Shown: positions 44,377 through 53,941, numbered from the stretch's first letter. The stretch is DNA of 64,000 nucleotides from JAXHMM01 sp964528445 (GCA_964528445.1 CAZGSL010000009.1:1-64000), one strand, 5' to 3'. The notes: generated by a model from the letters alone, not told the origin. Made by a program: numbers and translations.

Positions 44377-44383
44377 TATTTTG
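44377..44383 (+). promoter_or_regulatory. Candidate -7 element before cutA
   Basis: TATTTTG inside TTACTATTTTGGG, 62 bases before the cutA ATG. No clear TTG lies at the upstream position. Confidence 0.3.
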
Positions 44384-44445
44384 GGACTGCGGAAGGGCCC
44401 TGCCCTGCCGACGTACCCAGTAATGCGTATTCAACGACTCATTCC

Positions 44446-44802
44446 ATGTTTTACAATCTTCGTCTTGTATACATAACGGCGGGCGACAAAGAGGAGGCCC
44501 GTTCGATCGGCAAAACCCTGGTAAGGGAGCGCCTGGCAGCCTGCGTCAACATCATCGGCGGTATGGAGTCGGTCTATTGGTGGGAGGGAGAGATCCAGGA
44601 GGAGAAGGAGTGCGTTCTCATTGCCAAGACGCCCTACCACAATGTAAAGAAGCTCACGAAACGCGTGAAGGAGCTCCACAGCTACGACTGCCCCTGCATC
44701 CTCTCCCTGCAGCTCACCGAGCAGGAGGGGAACGAGGAGTACCAGCAGTGGCTTCTCAACGAAGCGCGCACGCAATCCATCGACTACGAGATCGAGGATT
44801 AA
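44446..44802 (+). CDS. cutA: Divalent-cation tolerance protein CutA
   Basis: Small trimeric protein linked to copper and other metal tolerance. The 118 residues show ERLAACVNIIGGMESVYWWEG and a conserved KTPYHNVKKL helix; Cys and His residues (CVN, YHN) may bind metal. The enoyl-CoA hydratase gene starts seven bases after its stop. Confidence 0.94.
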   Translation: MFYNLRLVYITAGDKEEARSIGKTLVRERLAACVNIIGGMESVYWWEGEIQEEKECVLIAKTPYHNVKKLTKRVKELHSYDCPCILSLQLTEQEGNEEYQQWLLNEARTQSIDYEIED

Positions 44803-44808
44803 CCCGTT

Positions 44809-45570
44809 TTGGCGCTCATCGAAACCGAAATTCACCGCCGGACGCTTCGCGCCACCCTCAACCGCCCGGAGAAGAGGAATGCCGTGAATTTCCAGGTTAT
44901 GGAGGAGCTGGAAAACCTGCTCGAACGCCTGGAAGGGGATGAATCCCTGAGGTCCTTTATCCTGGAAGGAAGCGGCGATATTTTTATCTCGGGAGGAGAC
45001 CTTCGCGAGTTCCACACCCTTAAAACAGCCGAGGAGGCCCGTCCCATGGCCGAGCGGATGCACCGGCTTCTGCTGCGGCTTGAGCGTCTTCCGTGCTGGA
45101 CGATCGCCTCTGTCAACGGGGCCGCCTACGGCGGGGGGTGTGAAATCATGCTGGCCTTCGATTTCCGCCTCGCCTCCCGACAGGCCACATTCGGCTTCAC
45201 ACAGGGCAAATTCTACCTGCCTCCCGGCTGGGGAGGCCTCACGCGCCTCGTGGAGCAGGTGGGTCGCCCCGCGGCAATGCGCTGGCTGGCGGAGTGCGCT
45301 GTCGTGGAGGTCCCGGAAGCCCTGGAAAACGGGCTCATCGAGCGGGCGGTTCCCCGGGAAGAGCTCAGGCAGGCCGGCTGGGCGTGGAGCGGCGAGCTCT
45401 CCCGCAACGACCGGGATTACATCAATACCCTGAAAAAAGGAGGGAGAAACGCCGTTCCGGGCCGGCGGGAGCGTTTGCTGGAGGAGCTGGAGGCTTTTGG
45501 CCGGTTCTGGGAACACGAAAAACATCACGAACGGGTACGCAAATTCCTGGAGCGGAGAAAGGAGGAGTGA
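44809..45570 (+). CDS. Enoyl-CoA hydratase/isomerase-family protein
   Basis: Crotonase-fold enzyme of 253 residues acting on acyl-CoA thioesters. The oxyanion-hole segments are FISGGDLREF near 59 and NGAAYGGGCEIML near 102. The usual hydratase Glu pair is not clear: the segment is GKFYLPPGWGGLTRL. It may therefore catalyse isomerisation or another crotonase reaction. The start is TTG 44809, seven bases after cutA; no in-frame ATG fits. Confidence 0.88.
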   Translation: MALIETEIHRRTLRATLNRPEKRNAVNFQVMEELENLLERLEGDESLRSFILEGSGDIFISGGDLREFHTLKTAEEARPMAERMHRLLLRLERLPCWTIASVNGAAYGGGCEIMLAFDFRLASRQATFGFTQGKFYLPPGWGGLTRLVEQVGRPAAMRWLAECAVVEVPEALENGLIERAVPREELRQAGWAWSGELSRNDRDYINTLKKGGRNAVPGRRERLLEELEAFGRFWEHEKHHERVRKFLERRKEE

Positions 45571-45584
45571 CGCGCCGGGAGGGA

Positions 45585-46841
45585 TTAATCGCCTTCCCCG
45601 CTCATCACCTTCTTGCGCAATACCATCCGGGCTTCGTACCTGCGGCCGTCGCGCAGTAGCTCTATCCGCATGGTATCTCCCTCGGAGTACTCCCGGTAGA
45701 GGGCGCGGGCGTGCATCTCGCGGTAAACCTGTTCACCCCCGATTTTCATAATGATATCTCCCGGCAAAATACCGCTTTCAAAAGCGGGACCATCCCTGTT
45801 GACACTCGTCACCAGCAGTCCCGGTACGGCCGGCAGATTGTTCTCCACGGCCTTCTGCATGGTCATCTCCGTGGTTTCAAAACCCGGATCGAACGCGACC
45901 TCCACCTCACCCTGGTTGAGCAGCTGGTCGATGATGCCGATGACCCGGTTGCTGGGAATGGCGAAACCGAGGCCCACGGAACCGGCGCTGGTACCGCCGG
46001 TGAAAATAAAGGTGTTCACCCCGATCACCTTGCCCTCGCTGTTCACAAGCGGTCCCCCGCTGTTTCCGCGGTTGATGGCGGCATCGGTCTGAATCATGTC
46101 CATGTAGACCCTCGGATCGTTGGGATCCGGACGGAAATCACGGTGCAGGGCACTCACCACGCCCACCGTTACCGAAGGCTGGGCCGTCTTGAAGAGTCCG
46201 AAGGGATTGCCCATGGCGATGGCCCACTCGCCCACCCGCAGCCGGTCGGAATCCCCGAATTCGATATACGGAAACGAACGATCGGTCTCTATCTGCAGAA
46301 GGGTGAGGTCGAACAGCTCGTCGGATCCGATCACCCGGGCTTCGTACTGGGACCCGTCGGGCAGGGAGATCATGATCTTGCGGGCGGAGGAGTTGGCCAC
46401 GTGTTCGTTGGTCACCACCATGCCCTCTTCGCTGATGATAAAACCGGAACCGATGCTGCTGAACTCCCGCTCCATCGGCCGGAAAAAGAAAGGATTAAAG
46501 AAGTCGTCCGGCACTCCGCGCCGGCTCTGCACCACCTCCGTCACGGTAATGCTGACGACGGCCGGACTGGCTTGCCGGACCGCGTTGGTAATGGCGTTGC
46601 TTCGATCGGCATAGATAGCGGAATCCACTCCGAAACTGCGGTATTCCTGCCTCCATTTCCGGTCCCATGTCGCCATGGAATCGGCCGAAGTGTCCGCTGC
46701 CGTCCGCACCTGTTGGGTATCGGGAGATATTTCCGCCGCACGCTCTCCCGGGACGGACTCCTCTCCCGGGTTTTCGCAGGAGACGGTCAGTATGGCGACA
46801 AGAATCAGTGTCAGCGGTATGGCAAGGCTGCTCCGGTACAT
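45585..46841 (-). CDS. HtrA/Deg-type trypsin-like protease lipoprotein with PDZ domain
   Basis: Periplasmic quality-control protease of 418 residues. The lipobox is LTVSC (Cys22), and an acidic linker follows. The catalytic triad is His147 (TNEHVAN), Asp178 (DLTLLQIE) and Ser261 (RGNSGGPLVN). One PDZ domain (about 325-410) holds ESGILPGDIIMKIGG. As a membrane-anchored protein it resembles DegS in layout, but the larger insert is DegQ-like. The start lies 34 bases after the DHH phosphoesterase stop. Confidence 0.93.
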   Translation of the reverse strand: MYRSSLAIPLTLILVAILTVSCENPGEESVPGERAAEISPDTQQVRTAADTSADSMATWDRKWRQEYRSFGVDSAIYADRSNAITNAVRQASPAVVSITVTEVVQSRRGVPDDFFNPFFFRPMEREFSSIGSGFIISEEGMVVTNEHVANSSARKIMISLPDGSQYEARVIGSDELFDLTLLQIETDRSFPYIEFGDSDRLRVGEWAIAMGNPFGLFKTAQPSVTVGVVSALHRDFRPDPNDPRVYMDMIQTDAAINRGNSGGPLVNSEGKVIGVNTFIFTGGTSAGSVGLGFAIPSNRVIGIIDQLLNQGEVEVAFDPGFETTEMTMQKAVENNLPAVPGLLVTSVNRDGPAFESGILPGDIIMKIGGEQVYREMHARALYREYSEGDTMRIELLRDGRRYEARMVLRKKVMSGEGD

Positions 46842-46875
46842 AGGTGCGTACGCCTGTGATTTTACGCCTGTGGTT

Positions 46876-47859
46876 TCAGGACTTATCGGTCTTCATCAGC
46901 TGCTTGGCGCCGATGGCCACCACCTCGTCGATGGCGTCCTGAAGGGGACCGGGATGCCAGGCCCCGGAGGCCTTTTTATGTCCCCCTCCCCCTATCTCCC
47001 GGGCCCAGACGTTGACGTCCACGTCGTTGCTCTTGGATCTCAGGCTCATCTTGATGCCCTCCCCCAAGTCCTTAAAGAGAATGGCGGCCTTGATGCCGGT
47101 CACGCTCAGGGGATAGGCCACAAAGCCTTCGCAGTCGTCGTTGGTGGTATCGGTCTCCTCAAGCATCTCGCTTGTAACGCACATGATCGCGATTTGATTG
47201 TCCTCATACAGCTCGATCGTACTCATCGCCCTGCTGAGCAGATGGAGCTGGTTCAGGGTCTTGTTGGAGAAGACCTTCTCGGCCACCTCGTTGGGACGGA
47301 ACTCCCCGAGCCGGAGCAGCTCGGAGATGATGCTCATGGTTTCGGGGGTGACGCTGTCGTACTGCAGCGAACCGGTATCGGTGAGGATTCCCGTATAGAT
47401 AGCCTTGGCGGCGGCTTCGTCCAGCTGGTTGATGTCGTTCTGCAGGTATAAATGGAAAACCAGTTCGCAGGTGGAGGAGGCCTCCTCCACGGAAATGCTC
47501 ATCTCGAATCCGTCGTGGGGATCCGGATGGTGGTCGATCATATAGGTGGGCTTGGGATCGTCCTGCATGTAATCGGCATAGCTGCCGAACCGGGCGGGAG
47601 AGTTGCCGTCCACCAGCACGAAGGCATCGCACCGCTTCAGCTTTGACTCCTTCGGGCGGCGGATTTCGAAATAGTCGGTCAGCCACTGCATATTGAGCGG
47701 AACGGAATCGTCGTTGAAAGCGTAGGCGTTTATGCCGTTCTTTTCCAGCCAGAGGCAGACGGCCACCTGGGCCCCGATGCAGTCTCCGTCGGGGCGGATA
47801 TGCGAATACACCCCTACGGTACTGTACTGTTTGAGTTCCGAGATGAGTTCTTCAAACAT
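46876..47859 (-). CDS. DHH-DHHA1 phosphoesterase (NrnA-like)
   Basis: Manganese-dependent phosphodiesterase of 327 residues, probably nanoRNA (oligoribonucleotide) or pAp phosphatase. DHH motifs: SHIRPDGDCIGAQ, VDGNSPAR and IDHHPDPHDG. The DHHA1 end carries GGGHKKASGAW. The start is ATG 47859; the longer frame begins with a hydrophobic non-coding leader. Relatives also hydrolyse pApA, which would connect to the c-di-AMP made by CdaA; that is an inference. Confidence 0.93.
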   Translation of the reverse strand: MFEELISELKQYSTVGVYSHIRPDGDCIGAQVAVCLWLEKNGINAYAFNDDSVPLNMQWLTDYFEIRRPKESKLKRCDAFVLVDGNSPARFGSYADYMQDDPKPTYMIDHHPDPHDGFEMSISVEEASSTCELVFHLYLQNDINQLDEAAAKAIYTGILTDTGSLQYDSVTPETMSIISELLRLGEFRPNEVAEKVFSNKTLNQLHLLSRAMSTIELYEDNQIAIMCVTSEMLEETDTTNDDCEGFVAYPLSVTGIKAAILFKDLGEGIKMSLRSKSNDVDVNVWAREIGGGGHKKASGAWHPGPLQDAIDEVVAIGAKQLMKTDKS

Positions 47860-48042
47860 GTTATATTCAAGGCTGAAGCTGGAAAATAAGCTTAATAAAA
47901 TGGTAGTTAGCCATGAAGAAAGCAATAATTTTCTGCGGCCCCGCATACGGTGCCGATCTGTTCTTGATTCCCCTGCAGGGAGGAGGTCGCCGGACGCCAG
48001 CCCACATCGGAATGCGGAATCTTTAAAAGCGGTTTACATCCC

Positions 48043-48678
48043 ATGAAAACCCTGGTTATCTGCAACGGAACGCCTCCCTCCCGGGAACTCTTCCAGCGCA
48101 ACCTGGAAGAGACGGACCTCCTTATCGCGGCCGATGGGGGCGCGCATATCGCACTTCGCTACGGGCACACGCCGGACGTGGTGACCGGGGACCTGGACAG
48201 CTACCGGCCGAAGGGTGAGGAATCCTTTGAGGTCGTGGAGAATCGCGATCAGGAGACGAACGACCTGGAGAAGGCGCTCGCCCTGGGGCTGGACCGGGGA
48301 GCCGCGGAGAGCGTAATTATGGCGGCGACGGGGAAGCGGGTGGATCAGACCCTGAAAAACCTCTCCGTACTCAAACGATTCGATTCCCATTTCCGCCGGC
48401 TGCTTATCAGGGACGACCACGGGGACACCTTCCTGCTTCCCAGGAGGACCAGGCTCCGGCTTCCCGAGGGCACCCTGGTCTCGCTCTTTCCCCTCTCCGG
48501 CAGGGTAACCGGCATCACCACGGAGGGCTTGCGTTACGGACTGGAGGACGAAGCGCTTGAAAACGGGGTGCGCGACGGCTCTTCCAACCGCGCCGCCGGC
48601 GAAGAGGTCACCATTACGTACGAGAGCGGCGACCTGATCGCGTTCATCGCAAGCGAATATACCCTCTCCCGACTGTGA
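48043..48678 (+). CDS. Thiamine diphosphokinase
   Basis: Transfers pyrophosphate from ATP to thiamine. The 211 residues show AADGGAHIALRYGHTPDVV, the GDLDS metal-binding segment, and the NDLEKAL signature, with a small C-terminal beta domain. Its stop overlaps the symporter start (GTGA). No TPP riboswitch motif was recognised in the 183 bases upstream. Confidence 0.92.
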   Translation: MKTLVICNGTPPSRELFQRNLEETDLLIAADGGAHIALRYGHTPDVVTGDLDSYRPKGEESFEVVENRDQETNDLEKALALGLDRGAAESVIMAATGKRVDQTLKNLSVLKRFDSHFRRLLIRDDHGDTFLLPRRTRLRLPEGTLVSLFPLSGRVTGITTEGLRYGLEDEALENGVRDGSSNRAAGEEVTITYESGDLIAFIASEYTLSRL

Positions 48679-50114
48679 GCCCTCTCAACTTTACTCTCCT
48701 CGACTGGGGAATCGTCGCCCTCTACTTCGCCCTCCTGGTATTTCTGACCTGGCGAAGGAAGTGGGAGAAAGAGGACGAGGAGTCTTTTCTGCTCTCAGGA
48801 CGCAAAATGAGTCTTTCGGCTTTCGTGGCCACGCTGGTCTCCACCTGGTACGGAGGTATCCTGGGCGTGGGCGAATACAGCTACCAGTTCGGCATCTCCC
48901 AGTGGCTGATATTCGGCTTTCCCTTTTACGTCTTTTCCGCCCTTTTCGCCTGGCTGCTGGCCGGAAAGATTCGGATGAACAAGGCACTTTCCATTCCGGA
49001 AGCGGTGGGGAACATCTACGGGGACCGCGCCGGGCAGGTCTCCGCCATCCCTATCTTCGTGCTGGTCAGTCCCGCCCCCTATATCCTGATGCTGGGACTG
49101 ATCTTTCAGTACCTGACCGGGGGAGCGGGGAATTTTCTCTGGTACGCCTCCGCCGTTGCCCTCTTTTCCGTGGCCTATGTCACCTTCGGCGGATTCAGCG
49201 CGGTGGTTCGCACCGACATGCTGCAGATCGCGCTGATGTTCGGGGGATTTCTCATGATTATCTGGTACGCCTGGGAAGATTTCGGGGCGCTTCCGCGGCT
49301 CTGGGGAGCCGTGCCGGAACACTTCAGGGACATTACCGGGGGACAGGATCTGCAGTATATCCTGGTCTGGTTTTTTATCGCGCTGTGGACCTTCGTGGAT
49401 CCCAGCTTCCACCAGCGGGCCGCGGCGGCGGAGTCTCCCTCGACGGCCCGTAAAGGCATCTTCATCTCCATCCTCTTCTGGTCGGTATTCGACCTGCTGA
49501 CGCTCACCGCCGGAATGTACGGCTGGGCCATCCTCGGCCCCGATCTCCAGGAACCGGTCATGGTCTATCCCTACCTGGCGAGCGAACTCCTGCCCGCCGG
49601 ACTCCTCGGACTCTTTTTCGTGGCCCTGCTGGCCACCATCATGTCCACGCTGGACAGCTACCTTTTTCTGAGCGGACAGACCCTGGGACGCGACCTGCTG
49701 GTCAAGGTGTTCCCCGAAACGCCCAACAACCGCCTTACGCGTCTCGGCACCCTGGCCGCCGCGCTTCTGGGTATCGCCCTGATCATCGTCTATCCCAGTG
49801 TGATCGATCTCTGGTACGTGATCGGGTCGGTCATGATCCCCGGCCTGCTGATCCCCGTCCTGGGCGTCTATCTCCCCTTCTTTACCCTGCGCCGCGCATG
49901 GGTGCTTCCCCTGATGGTGGGAAGCATCTTCATCTCCCTGGCCTGGCTGGTGCTGGGCACGCTCAGCGGAGGCGAGGCCTACGACTACACCTACCTGGGG
50001 ATGGAGCCCTTCTATCCCGGACTGCTGACCAGCGTGCTGCTCTGGCTGGCGGGACGGAAAAAAGAGGGGGATCTGGAGCTGCGTGACGACCTCTTTGAAG
50101 AGGTGGAAGAGTGA
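48675..50114 (+). CDS. Sodium:solute symporter (SSS family), coupled to thiamine kinase
   Basis: Inner-membrane Na+-coupled transporter of 479 residues with about 13 helices. Family features are the opening of TM1 (WGIVALYFALLVFLTW), LSGRKMSLSAFVATLVSTW in the Na-site region, and SGQTLGRDLL late. Translational coupling to the kinase suggests the substrate may be thiamine or its precursor; this is inference from context, as SSS substrates cannot be read from sequence. The start is GTG 48675. Confidence 0.9.
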   Translation: MSPLNFTLLDWGIVALYFALLVFLTWRRKWEKEDEESFLLSGRKMSLSAFVATLVSTWYGGILGVGEYSYQFGISQWLIFGFPFYVFSALFAWLLAGKIRMNKALSIPEAVGNIYGDRAGQVSAIPIFVLVSPAPYILMLGLIFQYLTGGAGNFLWYASAVALFSVAYVTFGGFSAVVRTDMLQIALMFGGFLMIIWYAWEDFGALPRLWGAVPEHFRDITGGQDLQYILVWFFIALWTFVDPSFHQRAAAAESPSTARKGIFISILFWSVFDLLTLTAGMYGWAILGPDLQEPVMVYPYLASELLPAGLLGLFFVALLATIMSTLDSYLFLSGQTLGRDLLVKVFPETPNNRLTRLGTLAAALLGIALIIVYPSVIDLWYVIGSVMIPGLLIPVLGVYLPFFTLRRAWVLPLMVGSIFISLAWLVLGTLSGGEAYDYTYLGMEPFYPGLLTSVLLWLAGRKKEGDLELRDDLFEEVEE

Positions 50115-50157
50115 ACGGCCATTCCCTCCTGACCCGCGAGATCATTCCGGCTGTTCG

Positions 50158-50439
50158 TCAGGTGCTTTTCAGGAGATGACCCAGGTTAAGCTTGTGAATG
50201 GGGATGAGGTACTTGATCGCCATGGCGTCCTTCTGGATGTCGAGCACGCCGGTGCCTCGGAAGTCCACGATGCAGAAACCGTCCAGCAGCCGCACCACCT
50301 CGCCGATGCCGTAGTACTCGGGACAGGGGCCGTAATAGACCAGGTCTCCCGGCTGGATATTGTTCTGGGCGCGCCGGTGAAAAGGCAGGATCACCGGCAG
50401 TCTGTCCAGGCGATATGAGAGGCGCTTTTTTGTGGACAT
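50158..50439 (-). CDS. Small hypothetical protein
   Basis: A 93-residue soluble protein I do not recognise. The middle (PGDLVYYGPCPEYYGIGEVV) suggests a small SH3/KOW-like beta barrel. No signal or membrane segment. It ends 44 bases past the convergent symporter and lies 18 bases after tsaE on the same strand. Confidence 0.6.
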   Translation of the reverse strand: MSTKKRLSYRLDRLPVILPFHRRAQNNIQPGDLVYYGPCPEYYGIGEVVRLLDGFCIVDFRGTGVLDIQKDAMAIKYLIPIHKLNLGHLLKST

Positions 50440-50457
50440 GAGCTCAAATATACAGGA

Positions 50458-50883
50458 TTAGGTGCTTTCCTCGCCAATGACAAATTTTCTGGTTGACGGA
50501 CCCTGCCTTTCGATCCGGATCCAGATGGCACCGGGAGGAATAATCTCCCGGATTTTCTCCGGCCATTCGATTACCGAAACGCCCCCTCCATGGAAATATT
50601 CTTCCGCCCCGATCTCCTCGGCTTCCCTCACCGACTCCAGCCGGTAACAGTCGAAGTGATAGAGATCGACCTCACCTGAGTGTTCGCTGATCAGGGTAAA
50701 GGTGGGGGAGCGGATCTCCTCTTCGGGAATTCCGAAAGCGGACCCCATCCCTTTCACGAACCGGGTTTTCCCCGCTCCCAGTTCGCCCACCAGGCAGACC
50801 ACATCCCCGGTTTTCAGTCCCCGCGCAAATTTCCGCCCCAGGGCCATCGTCTCTTTTTCGGAATGAGTTACCTCTTCTTTCAT
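50458..50883 (-). CDS. tsaE: tRNA threonylcarbamoyladenosine complex ATPase TsaE
   Basis: P-loop ATPase that powers the TsaBD complex to make t6A37 in ANN-decoding tRNAs. Walker A is GELGAGKT at residues 33-40, and the 141-residue length is normal. A SPTFTL segment and DCYRLE match the family. The small hypothetical gene follows 18 bases downstream. Confidence 0.95.
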   Translation of the reverse strand: MKEEVTHSEKETMALGRKFARGLKTGDVVCLVGELGAGKTRFVKGMGSAFGIPEEEIRSPTFTLISEHSGEVDLYHFDCYRLESVREAEEIGAEEYFHGGGVSVIEWPEKIREIIPPGAIWIRIERQGPSTRKFVIGEEST

Positions 50884-50954
50884 AGTCCGGCTCGCAGTTC
50901 AAATGAATCCAAAGATAAGGGCAGGAGCCGCGGGATGCCATCTCCTTCGCCCTC

Positions 50955-52511
50955 TTAACGGAGTACCGAACGGGGACGCATGGTGGCTACGGGCAGGATC
51001 ATCTCCTCCATGCTCGCACCGCCGTGTAGAAAGGTATCACGGTAGCGATTCTGATAGTGATGGTAATTGGTGGGGTAGACAAAGTAGTAGTTCTCCCTCG
51101 CTATGATGTAGTTGTTGGCGGTGCCGGGAGCCGGCAGCTTGTAGGAGGCGGGGTCCTGGATCAGCATGGTGGTATCGGTCTCCACCGAAAGATTCCTCCC
51201 GTACTTGTATCGAAGGTTGGTAGAGGTCTCCCGGTCGCCGTACACTTTGGTGTCGCGCAGTGCGCGTACCGCCCCGTGATCGCTGGTCACGACGATAACG
51301 ACATCCTCTTCTGCGAGGAACTTGAAAATTTCCAGCAGGGAGGAGTGCTGAAACCAGGTCTGCGTAAGCGAGCGGAAGGCCGGTACGTCGGGCGCGATCT
51401 CCCGCAGAACTTCCGAATCGGAACGGGAGTGGACCAGCGTATCCACGAAGTTGTAGACGAAGGTACTCAGCGGCGACTGCAGGTAGTTCTGGATCCGGTC
51501 GGCCACCGTCTGTCCCTCTTCGGCGTTAAGCACCTTCTCATACCGGAACGACAGTTCCATCCCGTTCCGCTCGAGCTGCCGGTCCAGCAATTCGGGCTCG
51601 AACCGGTTCAGCGACTGTTCGTCCTCGCCCTGGTGCCAGAGATCGGGGTAGCGGCGCTCGATCTCCAGGGGGAAGAGGCCGGCAAAAATGGCGTTCCTGG
51701 AGTAGGGCGTCGCCGTGGGAAGAATGGAGTAGTAGAAATCGGTATCGATACTGTAGTAGTCGTTGAGCAGGCTCGAAAAGACCAGCCACTGATCGTAGCG
51801 CATGCAGTCGATGATGAAAAACAGGGTGGTCCGCCCCTCTTCCAGATGCGGCTTGACGTACCTGCTGAATACATCGGGCGAGAGCGTGGGGGCGCTCTCC
51901 TGTTCCTCTTCCAGCCACTCCCTGTAGCGTCGCCCGATAAACCGGCCGAACATCCTGTTCGCCTCCTCGTACTGGTCGCTCAACACCTGCCTGAGAGATT
52001 CATCTCCCCCCTCCAGGTCGATATCCCAACCCGTAAGCTGCCGGTAGATATCGATCCATTCCCTCCAGCCGGTATCCTCCCGTATGTTCTCGGACAGTTC
52101 GTTGAAATTCTTCAGGTAGGACTGGGCGAATTTTTCATGCTCAATGCGGCGACGCTCCAGGATCCGCTTCACGGTCAGCAGAATCTGATTGGGATTGACC
52201 GGCTTGATAAGGTAATCGGAAATTTTGGCGCCGATGGCATCTTCCATGATCGACTCCTCCTCGCTTTTGGTAATCATCACCACGGGAAGGGAGGCCTGCG
52301 CCGATTTGATCTCATTCAGGGTGGTAAGCCCGTCCATGCCCGGCATCTGTTCGTCCAGGAAGACGATGTCAAAGATCTGCTCCTTGATGAGGCTGACGGC
52401 ATCGCTGCCGTTGGTCACGGGTGTAATCTCGAAACCTTTGTTCTCCAGAAAAAGTATATGCGGTTTGAGCTGGTCGATCTCGTCGTCAGCCCAGAGTATG
52501 CGATTGGCCAT
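50955..52511 (-). CDS. porX: PorX-type response regulator with PglZ domain
   Basis: A 518-residue two-domain regulator of the type IX secretion system. Residues 1-120 are a receiver domain with acceptor Asp53 in FLDEQMPGMDG; the rest is a PglZ alkaline-phosphatase-superfamily domain (IIDCMRYDQW; TSDHGAVRALRDTKVYG). In P. gingivalis PorX acts with the PorY kinase and an ECF sigma factor. Its presence supports a T9SS, although no secreted protein here has an obvious T9SS C-terminal sorting tail. It follows the ComEA-like gene by 22 bases. Confidence 0.93.
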   Translation of the reverse strand: MANRILWADDEIDQLKPHILFLENKGFEITPVTNGSDAVSLIKEQIFDIVFLDEQMPGMDGLTTLNEIKSAQASLPVVMITKSEEESIMEDAIGAKISDYLIKPVNPNQILLTVKRILERRRIEHEKFAQSYLKNFNELSENIREDTGWREWIDIYRQLTGWDIDLEGGDESLRQVLSDQYEEANRMFGRFIGRRYREWLEEEQESAPTLSPDVFSRYVKPHLEEGRTTLFFIIDCMRYDQWLVFSSLLNDYYSIDTDFYYSILPTATPYSRNAIFAGLFPLEIERRYPDLWHQGEDEQSLNRFEPELLDRQLERNGMELSFRYEKVLNAEEGQTVADRIQNYLQSPLSTFVYNFVDTLVHSRSDSEVLREIAPDVPAFRSLTQTWFQHSSLLEIFKFLAEEDVVIVVTSDHGAVRALRDTKVYGDRETSTNLRYKYGRNLSVETDTTMLIQDPASYKLPAPGTANNYIIARENYYFVYPTNYHHYQNRYRDTFLHGGASMEEMILPVATMRPRSVLR

Positions 52512-52533
52512 GAGATGCGGTTCTGTCTCTTTC

Positions 52534-53013
52534 TTACTCCCTAAGTTTGATAAATGGTTTGATCTTTTCCAACCGCTTTTTGCCGATCCCCTTTATATTG
52601 AGCAGCTCATCCAAGGTTTCAAAGTCTCCGAAGGTTTCCCGGTAGGCGATAATGCGCGAGGCATAGACCGGGCCGATGCCCGAAAGCCGCTGCAGGAGGA
52701 CCGAGTCGGCCGTGTTGACGTTAATGCGCCTCTCCACTCCGGGGATGGTTTTTTCCGCCGAAAGACTGTCGCTTTCCAGGGTGTCGGGCGAAGCTTCCGG
52801 CTCCGGACGCTCTGCCGGACCCGGCGAGAGCGCTTCGAACCGATCGTCCAATTCACGGTAATCCTCCAGCCCGTAGACCGGTGCGGGACGGGGAAGCAGG
52901 GCGGAGGCAGCAGACAGCAGGACGAAGAGCGCGAGCAGCACCGAAACCGCGTAGCGCTCGGCGGGGGTGATTTTCAGTTTTTCGAACCAGAAAAAAAGTC
53001 GTCTTCCGAACAT
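52534..53013 (-). CDS. ComEA-like helix-hairpin-helix protein
   Basis: A 159-residue protein with one N-terminal transmembrane helix (about 21-40) and two C-terminal helix-hairpin-helix units (INVNTADSVLLQRLSGIGP; LDELLNIKGIGKKRLEKI), which bind DNA non-specifically. This is the layout of ComEA, the periplasmic DNA receptor of natural transformation. Other competence genes are not seen here. Confidence 0.9.
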   Translation of the reverse strand: MFGRRLFFWFEKLKITPAERYAVSVLLALFVLLSAASALLPRPAPVYGLEDYRELDDRFEALSPGPAERPEPEASPDTLESDSLSAEKTIPGVERRINVNTADSVLLQRLSGIGPVYASRIIAYRETFGDFETLDELLNIKGIGKKRLEKIKPFIKLRE

Positions 53014-53128
53014 GGCACAATCGGTGTGTAATGCCTGCTTTACCGGTTGACCTCTCCTCCTGCGATTCCTTACAGGGGAACGGCCTTGTTTGATTCCGGT
53101 AATTGTATGAAGTTAGCCGGCAGACCGC

Positions 53129-53920
53129 ATGGAGAACACCTTCAGATATACCCACGGGGAGACGGAGCTGGCCTGCCACCGGATTGGAGAGGGGAGGCCG
53201 CTGATCATCCTGCACGGATGGGGCAGCAGCAGCGGAGTTATGAAACCGCTGGCCAGCCAGCTGGCGGATCTGCGCACCTGCTACCTGGTGGACCTGCCCG
53301 GCTTCGGAGAGTCGCCCGCTCCGGAAGAGGCCTGGTCGGTGGACGACTACGCCGACCTCGTCGAGCGGTTTACGGCCGACATGGAGAAGGATTCGGCGGA
53401 TCTACTGGTCCACTCCTTCGGCGGACGCATCGCCCTGAAGCTGCTTTCGCGTCCCTCGGGCAGGGAACTTTTCGACAAGGTACTCATCACGGGTGGTGCC
53501 GGCATGAAACCACGGCGGAGCCCGCTCTATTTTTTGAGAAAATATACCGCCAAACTACTGAAAGCTCCTTTTTTCCTCCTGCCCGCTTCCCTGCGCGAAA
53601 AGGGCCTGGACCGGCTGCGCGGAACCGCCGCCTGGAAGGCGCTGGGGTCGGGCGACTACGGCCGGAGCAGCGGAATCATGCGTGAAATCTTCGTCAAGAC
53701 CGTAACCGAGCACCTGGAAGGCTGTCTCCCGGACATTCCCCACGAAGTCCTTCTGCTGTGGGGCGAGCAGGACCGGATGACTCCTCTCTACCAGGCCGAA
53801 CGGATGGAGAAGGGCCTGGAAAATTCGGCCCTGGTCACCATTGAGGGGGCCGGGCATTACGCCTTCCTGGACCGGCCCGGCCGATTTGTGCGCATCGCAC
53901 GGGCCTTTTTCAAAGGCTAG
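53129..53920 (+). CDS. Alpha/beta hydrolase
   Basis: Serine hydrolase-fold enzyme of 263 residues. The oxyanion segment is ILHGWGSSSGVM near 31, the nucleophile elbow LLVHSFGGR near 95 (first Gly of GxSxG replaced by Val), and GAGHYAFLDRP supplies the late His. It resembles MenH-type or lipase-like members; substrate unknown. The start is ATG 53129, with no operon partner. Confidence 0.9.
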   Translation: MENTFRYTHGETELACHRIGEGRPLIILHGWGSSSGVMKPLASQLADLRTCYLVDLPGFGESPAPEEAWSVDDYADLVERFTADMEKDSADLLVHSFGGRIALKLLSRPSGRELFDKVLITGGAGMKPRRSPLYFLRKYTAKLLKAPFFLLPASLREKGLDRLRGTAAWKALGSGDYGRSSGIMREIFVKTVTEHLEGCLPDIPHEVLLLWGEQDRMTPLYQAERMEKGLENSALVTIEGAGHYAFLDRPGRFVRIARAFFKG

Positions 53921-53941
53921 GGAACGACTTCGGACTCCGCT

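Noticed and set aside
47860..48042. Possible TPP riboswitch before the thiamine kinase
   Set aside because: The conserved CUGAGA and ACCUGAU elements are not present.
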